64,000 nt of DNA from Chryseobacterium indicum. Its GTDB lineage: Bacteria > Bacteroidota > Bacteroidia > Flavobacteriales > Weeksellaceae. The notes beneath the pieces are model-generated. The model was not told the DNA's origin. It worked only from the letters and a program-made list of their open reading frames with translations, and searched no databases. The stretch spans positions 496,001 to 560,000 of the forward strand of contig NZ_JACSGT010000002.1 of assembly GCF_021504595.1 (NCBI RefSeq), written 5' to 3'. Shown piece after piece: positions 42,763 to 51,401 of this stretch (positions are counted from its first letter, which is position 1; the number at the start of each line of letters is the position of its first letter). The translations under genes and the position numbers were made by a program.

Positions 42763-44526
42763 ATGAAGACACACCTTAAAAACTGGAACAACGAGTCCCT
42801 TCTTTGGAAAATTGACAGCTTCGACAATTTTTGGGCAGGGGAATATCTCTTAGCCGAAAATTCTAACGCAAGAGACAAGCGTATCAAACACCACACAATC
42901 AGTATCGACAGGCTTTTACTTTCGTATCCACCTGAGTCGACTTCTTTTTTAGCAAATCTTAAAAGGCGGTTTATCACTTTTGAGGAATATCTCGCTTTAA
43001 TTTCAGGTAAAGGTCAAGGTTCAGGTTTAGGTAAAGGCTCAGCCTCAACCTTTGCCTTGCAATACTGGAAACTGATCAACCAACCTCAATTCAAACTTTT
43101 ACTTCCTGCTTCCGATGACCATGAAACCAATTATCTCGAACTTCTTCAAAAGGCTCTACCTCAGACGAAATCTCTATTTTTTAGTCCACAGCCTGTTCCT
43201 GTTCCGATGGGAGCTTTAAAAAGACATCTCCTTATTACAGGTCGCTCAGGTTCAGGCAAAACGGAATTTTTAAAATCGTTATTCTATCAGTTGCAACACC
43301 GCACCCACCTCAAACAACAAGCTTCTTTAATATTGCTCGATCCTCACGGAGATTTATCCGAGCATCTGTTTTCTCTTGCCCTCAATATTCAAAAACCCGA
43401 AAGGTTATGGTATATTGACCCGACTTGGGACAGTAAAAAGATTCCGTGCATCAATCCATTTTGGCAGGCGGTCAGAGATCCAGTTTTAATAGATCTGATG
43501 GCACAGCAATGGGCGAAGGCGTTTGCGGAACTGATTCCCGAAACAGGAATGACGCTTCAGATGGAGACGATACTCAAGCCCTGTTTGGCGGTAATGTTTG
43601 AAAAAGGGGAATGCGGATTATCGGATTTGCAGCTGTTTATGGACGATACATTGAACGGAGATTGGGTGGAACTGGGCAAAAAATCTTCGAATCCCGTATT
43701 CCGTCAGTTCTTTGAATCGGCATTCCTAAATAAGAAATACAGCCTGACTAAAATGGCAGTCTACACAAGGCTTCAGCATCTGCTCAACAATTACGTTTTT
43801 TACCAAGTAATGAACGGAAAGAGCAGTCTGGATTTAAAGAGAGGGATGCAGGAAGGAAAAGTGATTTTGTTTAATCTCTCGAAAGGAAAATTGGGTGAGG
43901 ATACGTCAAGGGCTCTGGCAAGGTTTGTTTCGGCTACGCTGTTAAGTATTGCCTTGCAGAGAGCCTTCGAGTCGGAGAAAAACAGAAAGTCCTGTTATCT
44001 GTTTATCGATGAATTTCAAAATGTAGCATCCAGTTCTACGGAAGTGATCTTTAGCGAAGCGAGGAAGTACCACCTGCATCTGATTGTGGGAACGCAGACG
44101 GTGGGACAGCTCCCGACTTCGCTCAAGGATATGGTACTGAATAATACGGCAGTAAAATTGGTGGGACTCAATGGTCTTCCTGCTTTAAAAAGTCAGGCTG
44201 GAGATATTGGAGTTTCGTATGCACAGCTGCAGCATCTTCCTCCTTATCATTTTTATCTCAAGTACGATCATTATCCTGCCTTAAAAGTAAAAAGTCCGGA
44301 TGCTTTACTCAGGAACAGTAACAAATATTTTGCTTCGGAAAAACAGAAAGAGCTTCTTACAAAACATTGTCTTGAAAAAAGTGGATTGTATAGGGAACGT
44401 TCCGTTGTGGGAAATCCGCCAGCCCCAAATGATTCTACTGCTCCAACTAATAATGCTGATCCTGATTCCAATACTTCTTCCAGCAATGCTTCCGATTCCG
44501 ATTTTACCCCCGAATTTGGTTTATAG
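42763..44526 (+). CDS. VirD4/TraG-like conjugation ATPase (DUF87/TraM-recognition type)
   Basis: A 587-residue soluble P-loop ATPase. Walker A is GRSGSGKTEF (about residue 164), LLDPHGDL follows, and Walker B is CYLFIDEFQN with the catalytic Asp-Glu. These match the coupling-protein type ATPases that move DNA during conjugation. Unlike classical VirD4 it has no N-terminal membrane helices. The C-terminus is a Ser/Asn/Asp/Pro-rich tail. The gene has about 35 Gly codons, all GGN, so it is not recoded, in contrast to its neighbours to the left. It precedes the replication-relaxation gene by 84 bases. Confidence 0.82.
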   Translation: MKTHLKNWNNESLLWKIDSFDNFWAGEYLLAENSNARDKRIKHHTISIDRLLLSYPPESTSFLANLKRRFITFEEYLALISGKGQGSGLGKGSASTFALQYWKLINQPQFKLLLPASDDHETNYLELLQKALPQTKSLFFSPQPVPVPMGALKRHLLITGRSGSGKTEFLKSLFYQLQHRTHLKQQASLILLDPHGDLSEHLFSLALNIQKPERLWYIDPTWDSKKIPCINPFWQAVRDPVLIDLMAQQWAKAFAELIPETGMTLQMETILKPCLAVMFEKGECGLSDLQLFMDDTLNGDWVELGKKSSNPVFRQFFESAFLNKKYSLTKMAVYTRLQHLLNNYVFYQVMNGKSSLDLKRGMQEGKVILFNLSKGKLGEDTSRALARFVSATLLSIALQRAFESEKNRKSCYLFIDEFQNVASSSTEVIFSEARKYHLHLIVGTQTVGQLPTSLKDMVLNNTAVKLVGLNGLPALKSQAGDIGVSYAQLQHLPPYHFYLKYDHYPALKVKSPDALLRNSNKYFASEKQKELLTKHCLEKSGLYRERSVVGNPPAPNDSTAPTNNADPDSNTSSSNASDSDFTPEFGL

Positions 44527-44610
44527 GTTTTTATCTCTTCTTCTGCAAAAACAAAAATGAAAATCCCCAATCATTGACAACCACCTGCCAACAATAAAAA
44601 AAACAGCAAT

Positions 44611-45462
44611 ATGAATGCTTCAAAATTATCTTTTTACCGTTTGAGTCCTTTGCAGGAAAAAATACTGACCTCACTGGCGTGTTATAAGTTTTTAACGACA
44701 GGACAGTTGTTGGAGTTAAGCTGTGTATCGGAAAGGACATATCTCAACAAACTGCTCGTGAATTTAAAGAACCGTTCCCAGCCTCTGGTCGGATCTATTA
44801 CTTTCGGGGTGCATCCCAAGTTTGGGAAGCTGCAATCGGTACATTATATTACTGCTCACAGTGTGGAGTTGTTGCGGGAGTTGTTTGGGGAGGAGTATCC
44901 TGTGAGGCATCCGAAAGGAAAACACGGCTTGTTCCAGCAGGATTACTTCCACAGGGTGCATACTATTGAGGTGCATATTGCGATGATGAGATGGGCGGAG
45001 CAAAACGGAATTGAGGTGGGATATTTTTGTACCTATTTCGATAAATTGTCTTCGGGGAAAGATAAGGGTTACAAGGCGGAATCGGCAATTCGTTTAAGTG
45101 ACAACGAGTATCTGATTGCGGATGCAATATGTTTATTGAAAACTCCTGCAAGAGAGGAGTTATACGCTATTGAAATGTACAACGGGAACGATACCCACCG
45201 TGTTCACGGTTCACTCTTTCAGCATCTGCAGGCTTTAAAGAAAGGGCAACCTTCGAGGCAGTTTGAATTGGAATACGGTTCACGTGTGCTGTGTGTGTTT
45301 GAATTCGATGCATATAAGGTTCAGGCAATGAAAAGACTGGCGGAGGATGAGCGTTTTGCCAACGCTAAAAAACATTTTCTGTTTAAATCATTGGAGGAAT
45401 TGAAAACACAGGACTTTTTTGAGTGGCGATTGTTTGATGGAGAGAAAACGGGATTGTTTTAG
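44611..45462 (+). CDS. Replication-relaxation family protein
   Basis: A 283-residue protein with an N-terminal winged helix (LQEKILTSLACYKFLTTGQLLEL) and the downstream pattern of the Replic_Relax family (HYITAHSVELLRELFG, FQQDYFHRVHTIEVHIAMM, IADAICLLK, AIEMYNG). Members are linked to plasmid transfer and replication. It follows the ATPase in the same direction. Its 3' end has a decayed copy at 47.9 kb. Standard code, stop TAG. Confidence 0.8.
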   Translation: MNASKLSFYRLSPLQEKILTSLACYKFLTTGQLLELSCVSERTYLNKLLVNLKNRSQPLVGSITFGVHPKFGKLQSVHYITAHSVELLRELFGEEYPVRHPKGKHGLFQQDYFHRVHTIEVHIAMMRWAEQNGIEVGYFCTYFDKLSSGKDKGYKAESAIRLSDNEYLIADAICLLKTPAREELYAIEMYNGNDTHRVHGSLFQHLQALKKGQPSRQFELEYGSRVLCVFEFDAYKVQAMKRLAEDERFANAKKHFLFKSLEELKTQDFFEWRLFDGEKTGLF

Positions 45463-45500
45463 CTTCTTTTTATTAAATTAGCTGTTGAATTAACAAATGA

Positions 45501-46526
45501 ATGAAAAAAATAAGCCTTATTATATTATTGCTCTCTATTAATACCGGATTTGCACAAAATACCGACCTCAAGAATCTCCATAGTAAAGGAGAATATAATA
45601 AAGCCATTGAACTCGCCCGGGCTATGCTTAAATCTACCCCGGATGATTTTGAGACTCAATTGATTCTTCTAAAAATCTACAATTCAAGAGGTGACTATCA
45701 ATCTGCCGGATTACTAGTAAGAGAAATGAAAAGCACAGACGAAAAATTTTTGACAGAATCCCTAAAAACCAATTATGGATCAGGAAATATAAAAGAGGCA
45801 AAAAGAATATATGATCATCTGATTAAGAATTCCAACAACGAAACACTGAAAAATGAACTGCTAAAATTCGGATTGATTGCCGGATTAGATCCTTTATATA
45901 ACGACTGGAAAATACATGAAACAGAAAGTATCGTCTTTCATTTTCAACCGTCTATTGCTCAAGAAAAAATAAAGCATCTTGTTACATCAAGACAAAAAGC
46001 TTTTGACAACATCAATAATTTTTTCAATGCAACGCTTCCCAAAAAAATAGATTTTTTTGTCTGGGACACTGAAGAAAGCTATAATTCTTCTTTGAAAACA
46101 AACTTAGGCTTTACAGTTGCCCAATTCTGTGTCTCCCACAACAGGATCAATCAATCTCCCGGACATGAAATTGCCCATAACATAAGCTTTTGGAAAAATC
46201 CTCAGCTTAAAAAAGCCAGGTTTATCAATGAAGGAATCGGTGTTTGTTTTGACGGGCAGGAAAACAACAGACTGGAAGCTGCCGGAAAGGTGTACCGTAA
46301 AAATTCGGTCAATATCAAAGAGATCTGGACCAGTCAAACAAAAATAGAAGAGAACATCCTATATCCTATTGCGGGAACATTTGTAGATTACTTGATACAG
46401 TATGATAAAGAAAAATTTCTTCGTCTTGCAGAGGATCAGACCTTTGAAAGCGCACAACAAATTTATGCAGGTAATCTCAATGAGCTGATAAACAATTTTA
46501 TAAAAACTTTAGAACAGCCTAAATAA
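45501..46526 (+). CDS. Exported TPR-type protein with HExxH peptidase motif
   Basis: A 341-residue secreted protein: signal peptide (ends GFAQ), TPR-like helices (about 20-110) and a C-terminal domain with PGHEIAHNISFW, a HExxH zinc motif, then a downstream RFINEGIGVCFDG glutamate that can be the third ligand. This is the gluzincin layout. First of three genes inserted behind the replication-relaxation gene; the spacing is eight bases to the next. Target unknown. Confidence 0.7.
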   Translation: MKKISLIILLLSINTGFAQNTDLKNLHSKGEYNKAIELARAMLKSTPDDFETQLILLKIYNSRGDYQSAGLLVREMKSTDEKFLTESLKTNYGSGNIKEAKRIYDHLIKNSNNETLKNELLKFGLIAGLDPLYNDWKIHETESIVFHFQPSIAQEKIKHLVTSRQKAFDNINNFFNATLPKKIDFFVWDTEESYNSSLKTNLGFTVAQFCVSHNRINQSPGHEIAHNISFWKNPQLKKARFINEGIGVCFDGQENNRLEAAGKVYRKNSVNIKEIWTSQTKIEENILYPIAGTFVDYLIQYDKEKFLRLAEDQTFESAQQIYAGNLNELINNFIKTLEQPK

Positions 46527-46533
46527 TTTTCAA

Positions 46534-47046
46534 ATGAAAATAAAAATATTCATGTTGATAGTTTTGCTGAATTCGTTGCTATTCAGCTGCCAGGCTGAAA
46601 AGCAAGCCTCAAAATATCCTGATAATATCGGAGATACCCAATTTAATCCCGCCACGGATAAGAAAGATTTTAATCTCTGTGCCGAAAAGTATATCTTTCA
46701 GTATTTCAATGACTCAAACGGATTACAGTATAAAGGCGAAAAGCCGGAAATTGAAAGGCTGTTTTTCAGTCAGTATAAAAACCAGAATATTCCCGACGAA
46801 ACGGGACTGATACGAATCCGTTTTGTAGTGAATTGTAAAGGAGAAACAGACCGTTTCAGGATGATGGGAATGGATAATCAATACCTGCCCAAAACTTTTA
46901 GCAATAAGATTACAGACCAACTGATGCAGATCACCAAAAGCCTGAATGGATGGAATCCTAAAAAGATACAGAATCATGAAGTTGACTATTACCAGTATCT
47001 GATCTTCAAGATTGAAAACGGAAATTTAATCGAAATAATGCCTTAG
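46534..47046 (+). CDS. Lipoprotein with TonB-C-like fold
   Basis: A 170-residue lipoprotein (lipobox LLFSC with Cys20). The second half reads GLIRIRFVVNCKGETDRFRM and later YYQYLIFKIENGNLIEIMP, the strand pattern of TonB-C-terminal-like domains. It is the middle gene of a three-gene unit (8 and 2 bases to the neighbours). Confidence 0.6.
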   Translation: MKIKIFMLIVLLNSLLFSCQAEKQASKYPDNIGDTQFNPATDKKDFNLCAEKYIFQYFNDSNGLQYKGEKPEIERLFFSQYKNQNIPDETGLIRIRFVVNCKGETDRFRMMGMDNQYLPKTFSNKITDQLMQITKSLNGWNPKKIQNHEVDYYQYLIFKIENGNLIEIMP

Positions 47047-47047
47047 T

Positions 47048-47881
47048 ATGAAACCTTTCTTTTTTATAATAATAGTCCTGTTTTTTTCAAAACTGAATGC
47101 CCAGCCTAACTGCTATGCCTTTAAATACTATGGCGACACACTGCAATATAAAGCCTGCAAAATGGTTGAAAAAATTGATGATAAATATTATCAGTTCAGC
47201 AGAGAGTTTCAGGAGGCATATGATAAGGCTCTTGAAGTTTGTCCTTATTTTGCATACGGTTACAAAGAGAAGTCTGTAGCCTATCTAAAAAGCGGGGATT
47301 TTGTCTCTTGGAAAAGCCTTATGGATAAAGCAATTTATTACAACAAGAAAGATAATTTGGGTTATCGTGGCTGGTGCAGGTATCAGTTTTTCAAGGATTA
47401 TAAAGGCGCTATTGAAGATTTTGAAGAACTGGAAAAACTGGTTGACGACATAGGGTATTCTGTTAACGGAGATTATCATCTGCAAATTGCAAAAGCGATT
47501 TGTTACAGTGCTTTAGGGGAAAAGCAAAGAGCTGTTGCCATTATCAATCGTCAGCTCTCTCAAAAAGATTATCCTCCCGGTTGGTTTGATTATTACCAGT
47601 TAGGTGTTACGTATTTTGAACTGAAAGAGTATACCAATGCAATGAAAGCTTTTCAAAAGCAGTCCGAAATACATCCTCTTGCTGAAAATCTTTATTATAT
47701 CTCTAAAATATACAAGGTTCAGAATAATTCTGAAGATTCAGAGAAAAACAGAAAGCAGGCAATTGCCTTATACAAAGAAGGAAAGTATATGAAAGACGGA
47801 TATACCCATCATTTCAATAAGGTATATCTTGCGGAGATGGAGCAGGATGGTACTGATCATGAAAAGACTTTCGGAAGGTGA
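47048..47881 (+). CDS. Exported tetratricopeptide-repeat protein
   Basis: A 277-residue protein: signal peptide (ends LNAQ) and TPR units (KALEVCPYFAYGYKEKSVAYL; YYQLGVTYFELKEYTNAMKAF). TPR proteins mediate protein contacts. It starts two bases behind the lipoprotein gene. Stop TGA, standard reading since the following sequence is a decayed gene. Confidence 0.7.
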   Translation: MKPFFFIIIVLFFSKLNAQPNCYAFKYYGDTLQYKACKMVEKIDDKYYQFSREFQEAYDKALEVCPYFAYGYKEKSVAYLKSGDFVSWKSLMDKAIYYNKKDNLGYRGWCRYQFFKDYKGAIEDFEELEKLVDDIGYSVNGDYHLQIAKAICYSALGEKQRAVAIINRQLSQKDYPPGWFDYYQLGVTYFELKEYTNAMKAFQKQSEIHPLAENLYYISKIYKVQNNSEDSEKNRKQAIALYKEGKYMKDGYTHHFNKVYLAEMEQDGTDHEKTFGR

Positions 47882-47995
47882 GCAATTTACCGATACTAGA
47901 AAATATTTTTTGCTCAGGTCGCTGGAGGAACTAAAACAGAGAATATCTTAAGGTGGCGGTTGTTTGATAGAGAAAACGAGGTTGTTTTTAGAAAG
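47882..47995 (+). pseudogene. Decayed copy of the replication-relaxation gene 3' end
   Basis: The frame starting at 47879 reads EQFTDTRKYFLLRSLEELK, matching ERFANAKKHFLFKSLEELK of the gene at 44611-45462; after a frameshift RWRLFDRENEVVF matches EWRLFDGEKTGLF. Stops and frame changes show decay. The three-gene cargo at 45.5-47.9 kb is thus bracketed by two versions of the same gene end. Confidence 0.75.
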
Positions 47996-48004
47996 ATTCA
48001 TAAT

Positions 48005-48799
48005 CTATTTTTTTTCCTTATAGGTAAAGCTAATACTTTGAATACTGGAAGATGGATATATATTTATCTTATTCGCATGCCTGTCCATTATAAAAATGTA
48101 TTCGTTTGTTTTTTTGATGAGATATTTAGTATTATCCGTTTCGGATAGTATTTTAATTGACTGGTCTCCGTCTTTAATTACAATGTCAAATTTTGGTTGC
48201 CTTTGTTCGGTATTTTTTGCATCTGCTTTGGCGTATATAGCACAAAACAGTACAAAAAACGTCATAAATAATAATGCTCCTTTGTCTCTGTTTTTGAAAA
48301 AAAACAGGTATACTGAAAAAATAAAAAAAATGATCAGAATTATGAATGAACTTAGATCATGAATGGAGATATGTAAATAAATTCCTACAAACAGAATAAT
48401 TGCTAAACTTAAAGATAATATACCTAAGTTTTTGATACTTTTTGATTTTAATATAAAAAAGAATAAAGGTATTATACCTCCTATAGATATTAACACAATG
48501 TATATTAATAAAACTGATTTCTCATAAAGAACCGAGGTGCAGTCATTAAGATTAAAATAAAGTACTTCATATGCAATACCAAAGTGCTCCATATAAAATG
48601 TAAGATATATGAACCCTCCAAAAGTAAGCGACGCCAATGATAATAACCATTTAGCCAAGAAGAAATTCCCGTAACTGTTTTCTGAAGAATCTTCATCCTC
48701 CGGTTTTCTCTCAGATCTATTTTCTAAATTCGTACTTGGCTTTGTATAGTCATTTTTCAACCAAGATATAAAGCTATTCAATGTATTTCTTATTTTCAT
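48005..48799 (-). CDS. Membrane protein of unknown function
   Basis: A 264-residue polytopic protein (an ORF extension to 48829 adds ten residues before MKIRN). Four to five hydrophobic helices in the middle, a soluble C-terminal domain with FDIVIKDGDQSIKILSET. No family recognised. A convergent position to the decayed gene end on the + strand. Confidence 0.6.
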   Translation of the reverse strand: MKIRNTLNSFISWLKNDYTKPSTNLENRSERKPEDEDSSENSYGNFFLAKWLLSLASLTFGGFIYLTFYMEHFGIAYEVLYFNLNDCTSVLYEKSVLLIYIVLISIGGIIPLFFFILKSKSIKNLGILSLSLAIILFVGIYLHISIHDLSSFIILIIFFIFSVYLFFFKNRDKGALLFMTFFVLFCAIYAKADAKNTEQRQPKFDIVIKDGDQSIKILSETDNTKYLIKKTNEYIFIMDRHANKINIYPSSSIQSISFTYKEKK

Positions 48800-48964
48800 A
48801 ATTCTAAAAGTACAAAAAGAAGAGCCCATAAAGCTCTTCGAATTTTAGTTGTTTTTCATTTTTTCAGATTCATCTTTCACAATGTTCTCAAAATGAAAAG
48901 CTTTTAATGATAATTTTAATTTCTATATCTATCCCTGTAAACTTTAATATACTCTGGTTAGTTT

Positions 48965-50815
48965 TTAATTTTTCGGAAATTTTACACTACCATTTGAATT
49001 TACTTTTGTTCCGCCTCCCTGTATTGTTGTTCCAATGAATATACTTGATGAACAATTACCTAGTCCTGTCCATTTTGCTTCAAATTCAACAATAAAGTGA
49101 TTTACTTGTGTTGGCAATGAGGCAATTATTTGATTGGGATGCGAAAAATTATGTATAGAGCCTATTATGGTAAATTGACTTCTATCTGTTGCAAATACCT
49201 GTTCTATTTGCTGTTGTCCGATTGAGTTGCTCGTATTATTGTATCTGTACACATTTAAAGATGGAGTAAATGTTACTTCCGGGCAACTATATCCTCTTGC
49301 TTCAATATTTACGGTATTAATATGACTATTCATTAAATCTAAAAAATCTTGTCTAACTATATAATCAAAAGCAGCAGTCGCATTTACCGGATTATTCTGA
49401 AAATTAAAGATTCTGGTATTTCTATTTTCTAAAAGCATTTGTTTATTTGAAAAAGTAATAGGTAAGCAGCATTTTACTTCACAGGAAGAGCTGCCTCCAC
49501 AGCCTTGAAGGTTTCTTACAATGGTTGGTAAACCAAAAACAGTATTTCCTGATATATTAACACTTCCTTTATTATTTAGCCTTATGGATTGTAAATTTGG
49601 ATTATCTAAATCACTTATCCACATTAAGCTGGTTTCATAGTTACTAAAAGTAGAATTGTATGGATCCTGCCAGTTTCCACTTCCATTTTTCCCAACATCA
49701 ATAGAACAGTACAACACATTATTGGGACCTAATTGCAGCCCCATATAATAATCATCAGGATCCTCTTCAAAACGATCATTCCAAATAGTGTTTTCAGTGA
49801 TTTCTACAGCATTTGTCTGCAAATCAATTCTTCTGACACCGCTTAAATCAGCTTTAGGGTCTGACACAATAACCCCATCTGGTCTTCGTCTTCGAGTGTT
49901 CGGTTCATTTCTTCCATAAAAAGTATAATATAGATAATTATTACGCGGAGAAAACTCAATGCCGTAATTATATCCATTAAGATTAAAAGTATTTCTTGAT
50001 GTAATGGCTACGGTATTACCCGTATCTGTAAAATTCAGGACATCTATAAAATTTTTTCCCCCTAAAGCAATCATACTGCCATTGTGAGAAAATTTCATCT
50101 GACCAATTGCACTATAAAACAGGTCATCATTATGGTTACTTCCTGCATTGTGGATACTAAAATCAGGCAATGTATTAACTGTTAAATTAGCATTTATGTC
50201 AAAAACATAAAAAGTATTAGCATCAGAATTATTTTGAGAATAATCATGGGCAACTAACCAATAACCGTTATTATTCTTTTTTCTGATAGCTGCTAATTTT
50301 TCAGAAAAAACAATATTCGGATTGTTATTTTGAAGATGATACGCTATCTGAACAGAATTATTCTGCATTTCAAAGCGTGGATTATTGTGGTCAGAAATAT
50401 TGACAATAGAATAGAATAATGAATTTCTCTGGAGGGTTGTATCATTAGATAAGAATGATCTGACAGTAAAAATTGCATATCTGTCACATGTTATTGGTAT
50501 AATAATAGCCGCATGAGTACTACTTGATGATCCTAAAAGTTTAGAAACACTGTTTGATGTTAAATGAATATGCTGGTTTGAATTATTAATGAAGTAAACT
50601 TCTGTCCCGTCGGTATATAAAATTAGTTTTCCGTTTTCATCATATGCATTAGCACATCCTTCGCCAGTTCTTAATCTGTTTCCAGTAAGAGGAATTGTTG
50701 AATTACCCTGAAATTCGAGACCCGCATTTAGACCAAAATACCATTGATTTTGGGAAAATGCATTTGTGCTTATTGCCACAAATAAGCAAAGAAAAAATAG
50801 TTTTATTGTTTTCAT
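48965..50815 (-). CDS. Large exported protein of the Bacteroidota WYFGxNAGLxF type
   Basis: A 616-residue secreted protein. After the signal peptide (ends AFSQ) it reads QWYFGLNAGLEFQG and GCANAYDENGKLILYTDGTEVY, typical of Bacteroidota beta-propeller-like surface proteins often carrying type IX secretion signals. The remainder is repetitive in strands. A C-rich PSSCEVKCCLPIT stretch near 430 and no clear T9SS C-terminal domain at the end, so a truncated or alternative anchor is possible. Confidence 0.65.
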   Translation of the reverse strand: MKTIKLFFLCLFVAISTNAFSQNQWYFGLNAGLEFQGNSTIPLTGNRLRTGEGCANAYDENGKLILYTDGTEVYFINNSNQHIHLTSNSVSKLLGSSSSTHAAIIIPITCDRYAIFTVRSFLSNDTTLQRNSLFYSIVNISDHNNPRFEMQNNSVQIAYHLQNNNPNIVFSEKLAAIRKKNNNGYWLVAHDYSQNNSDANTFYVFDINANLTVNTLPDFSIHNAGSNHNDDLFYSAIGQMKFSHNGSMIALGGKNFIDVLNFTDTGNTVAITSRNTFNLNGYNYGIEFSPRNNYLYYTFYGRNEPNTRRRRPDGVIVSDPKADLSGVRRIDLQTNAVEITENTIWNDRFEEDPDDYYMGLQLGPNNVLYCSIDVGKNGSGNWQDPYNSTFSNYETSLMWISDLDNPNLQSIRLNNKGSVNISGNTVFGLPTIVRNLQGCGGSSSCEVKCCLPITFSNKQMLLENRNTRIFNFQNNPVNATAAFDYIVRQDFLDLMNSHINTVNIEARGYSCPEVTFTPSLNVYRYNNTSNSIGQQQIEQVFATDRSQFTIIGSIHNFSHPNQIIASLPTQVNHFIVEFEAKWTGLGNCSSSIFIGTTIQGGGTKVNSNGSVKFPKN

Positions 50816-50932
50816 AATTATTGTTTTTAAGTTGAATGCTTGCGGGCTTGATAGTTTAAAAAACGCTTTCTGATAATCGATAATCTTAAAAGCGTTTTTA
50901 TAATATAATAACTGTTTGATTTTGATGATTTA

Positions 50933-51271
50933 CTATTTATTTAATACATTATTTCTTTTGTTATTCGTTTTTAAATCGGATGGATTAAAAAATTTAACTT
51001 TTTTCAAATCCTGTTTTGGATCATTTTTTAAAATCCACTTCCCCAATTCAGATTTTGGATTTATTTCTATAATTTGGTTTTGTCCTGGCTTGGGATTCAC
51101 AGGAGTACTTAAGCAATTATCCTGGCAAGTATGTAGAAAACTTCCATTATCATCATAAACGGCAAATTGACAACCATTACCATCAGCTCTTTTGCCTATT
51201 AAAACATATTTATACGCAAATGCATTTTGTATAAGCACAAAGAATACAAAAATTGAAATTATTTTTTTCAT
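50933..51271 (-). CDS. Small exported protein
   Basis: I place the start at the ATG at 51271 (MKKIISIFVFF), giving 112 residues with a signal peptide ending NAFA; the open frame to 51343 adds 24 non-conserved residues. The mature part is Asn/Lys-rich with three Cys. No family recognised. Possibly a partner of the large exported protein. Confidence 0.55.
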   Translation of the reverse strand: MKKIISIFVFFVLIQNAFAYKYVLIGKRADGNGCQFAVYDDNGSFLHTCQDNCLSTPVNPKPGQNQIIEINPKSELGKWILKNDPKQDLKKVKFFNPSDLKTNNKRNNVLNK

Positions 51272-51401
51272 AATACTATATTTAAAAACGCTTACTCTAT
51301 ACCGTTTTCGGCTTCCCGGATTCAACCACAAACCAACGTACAAAAAAAACGCCTCCCAAAAATTTTGAGAAAGCGGTATGTTTTTTTGAGGAAACGGTAA
51401 A

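Noticed and set aside
29325..45500. A tRNA-Gly with anticodon UCA
   Set aside because: I looked for T-loop words and cloverleaf folds in all gene-free stretches; none formed a full tRNA. It may lie outside the window.
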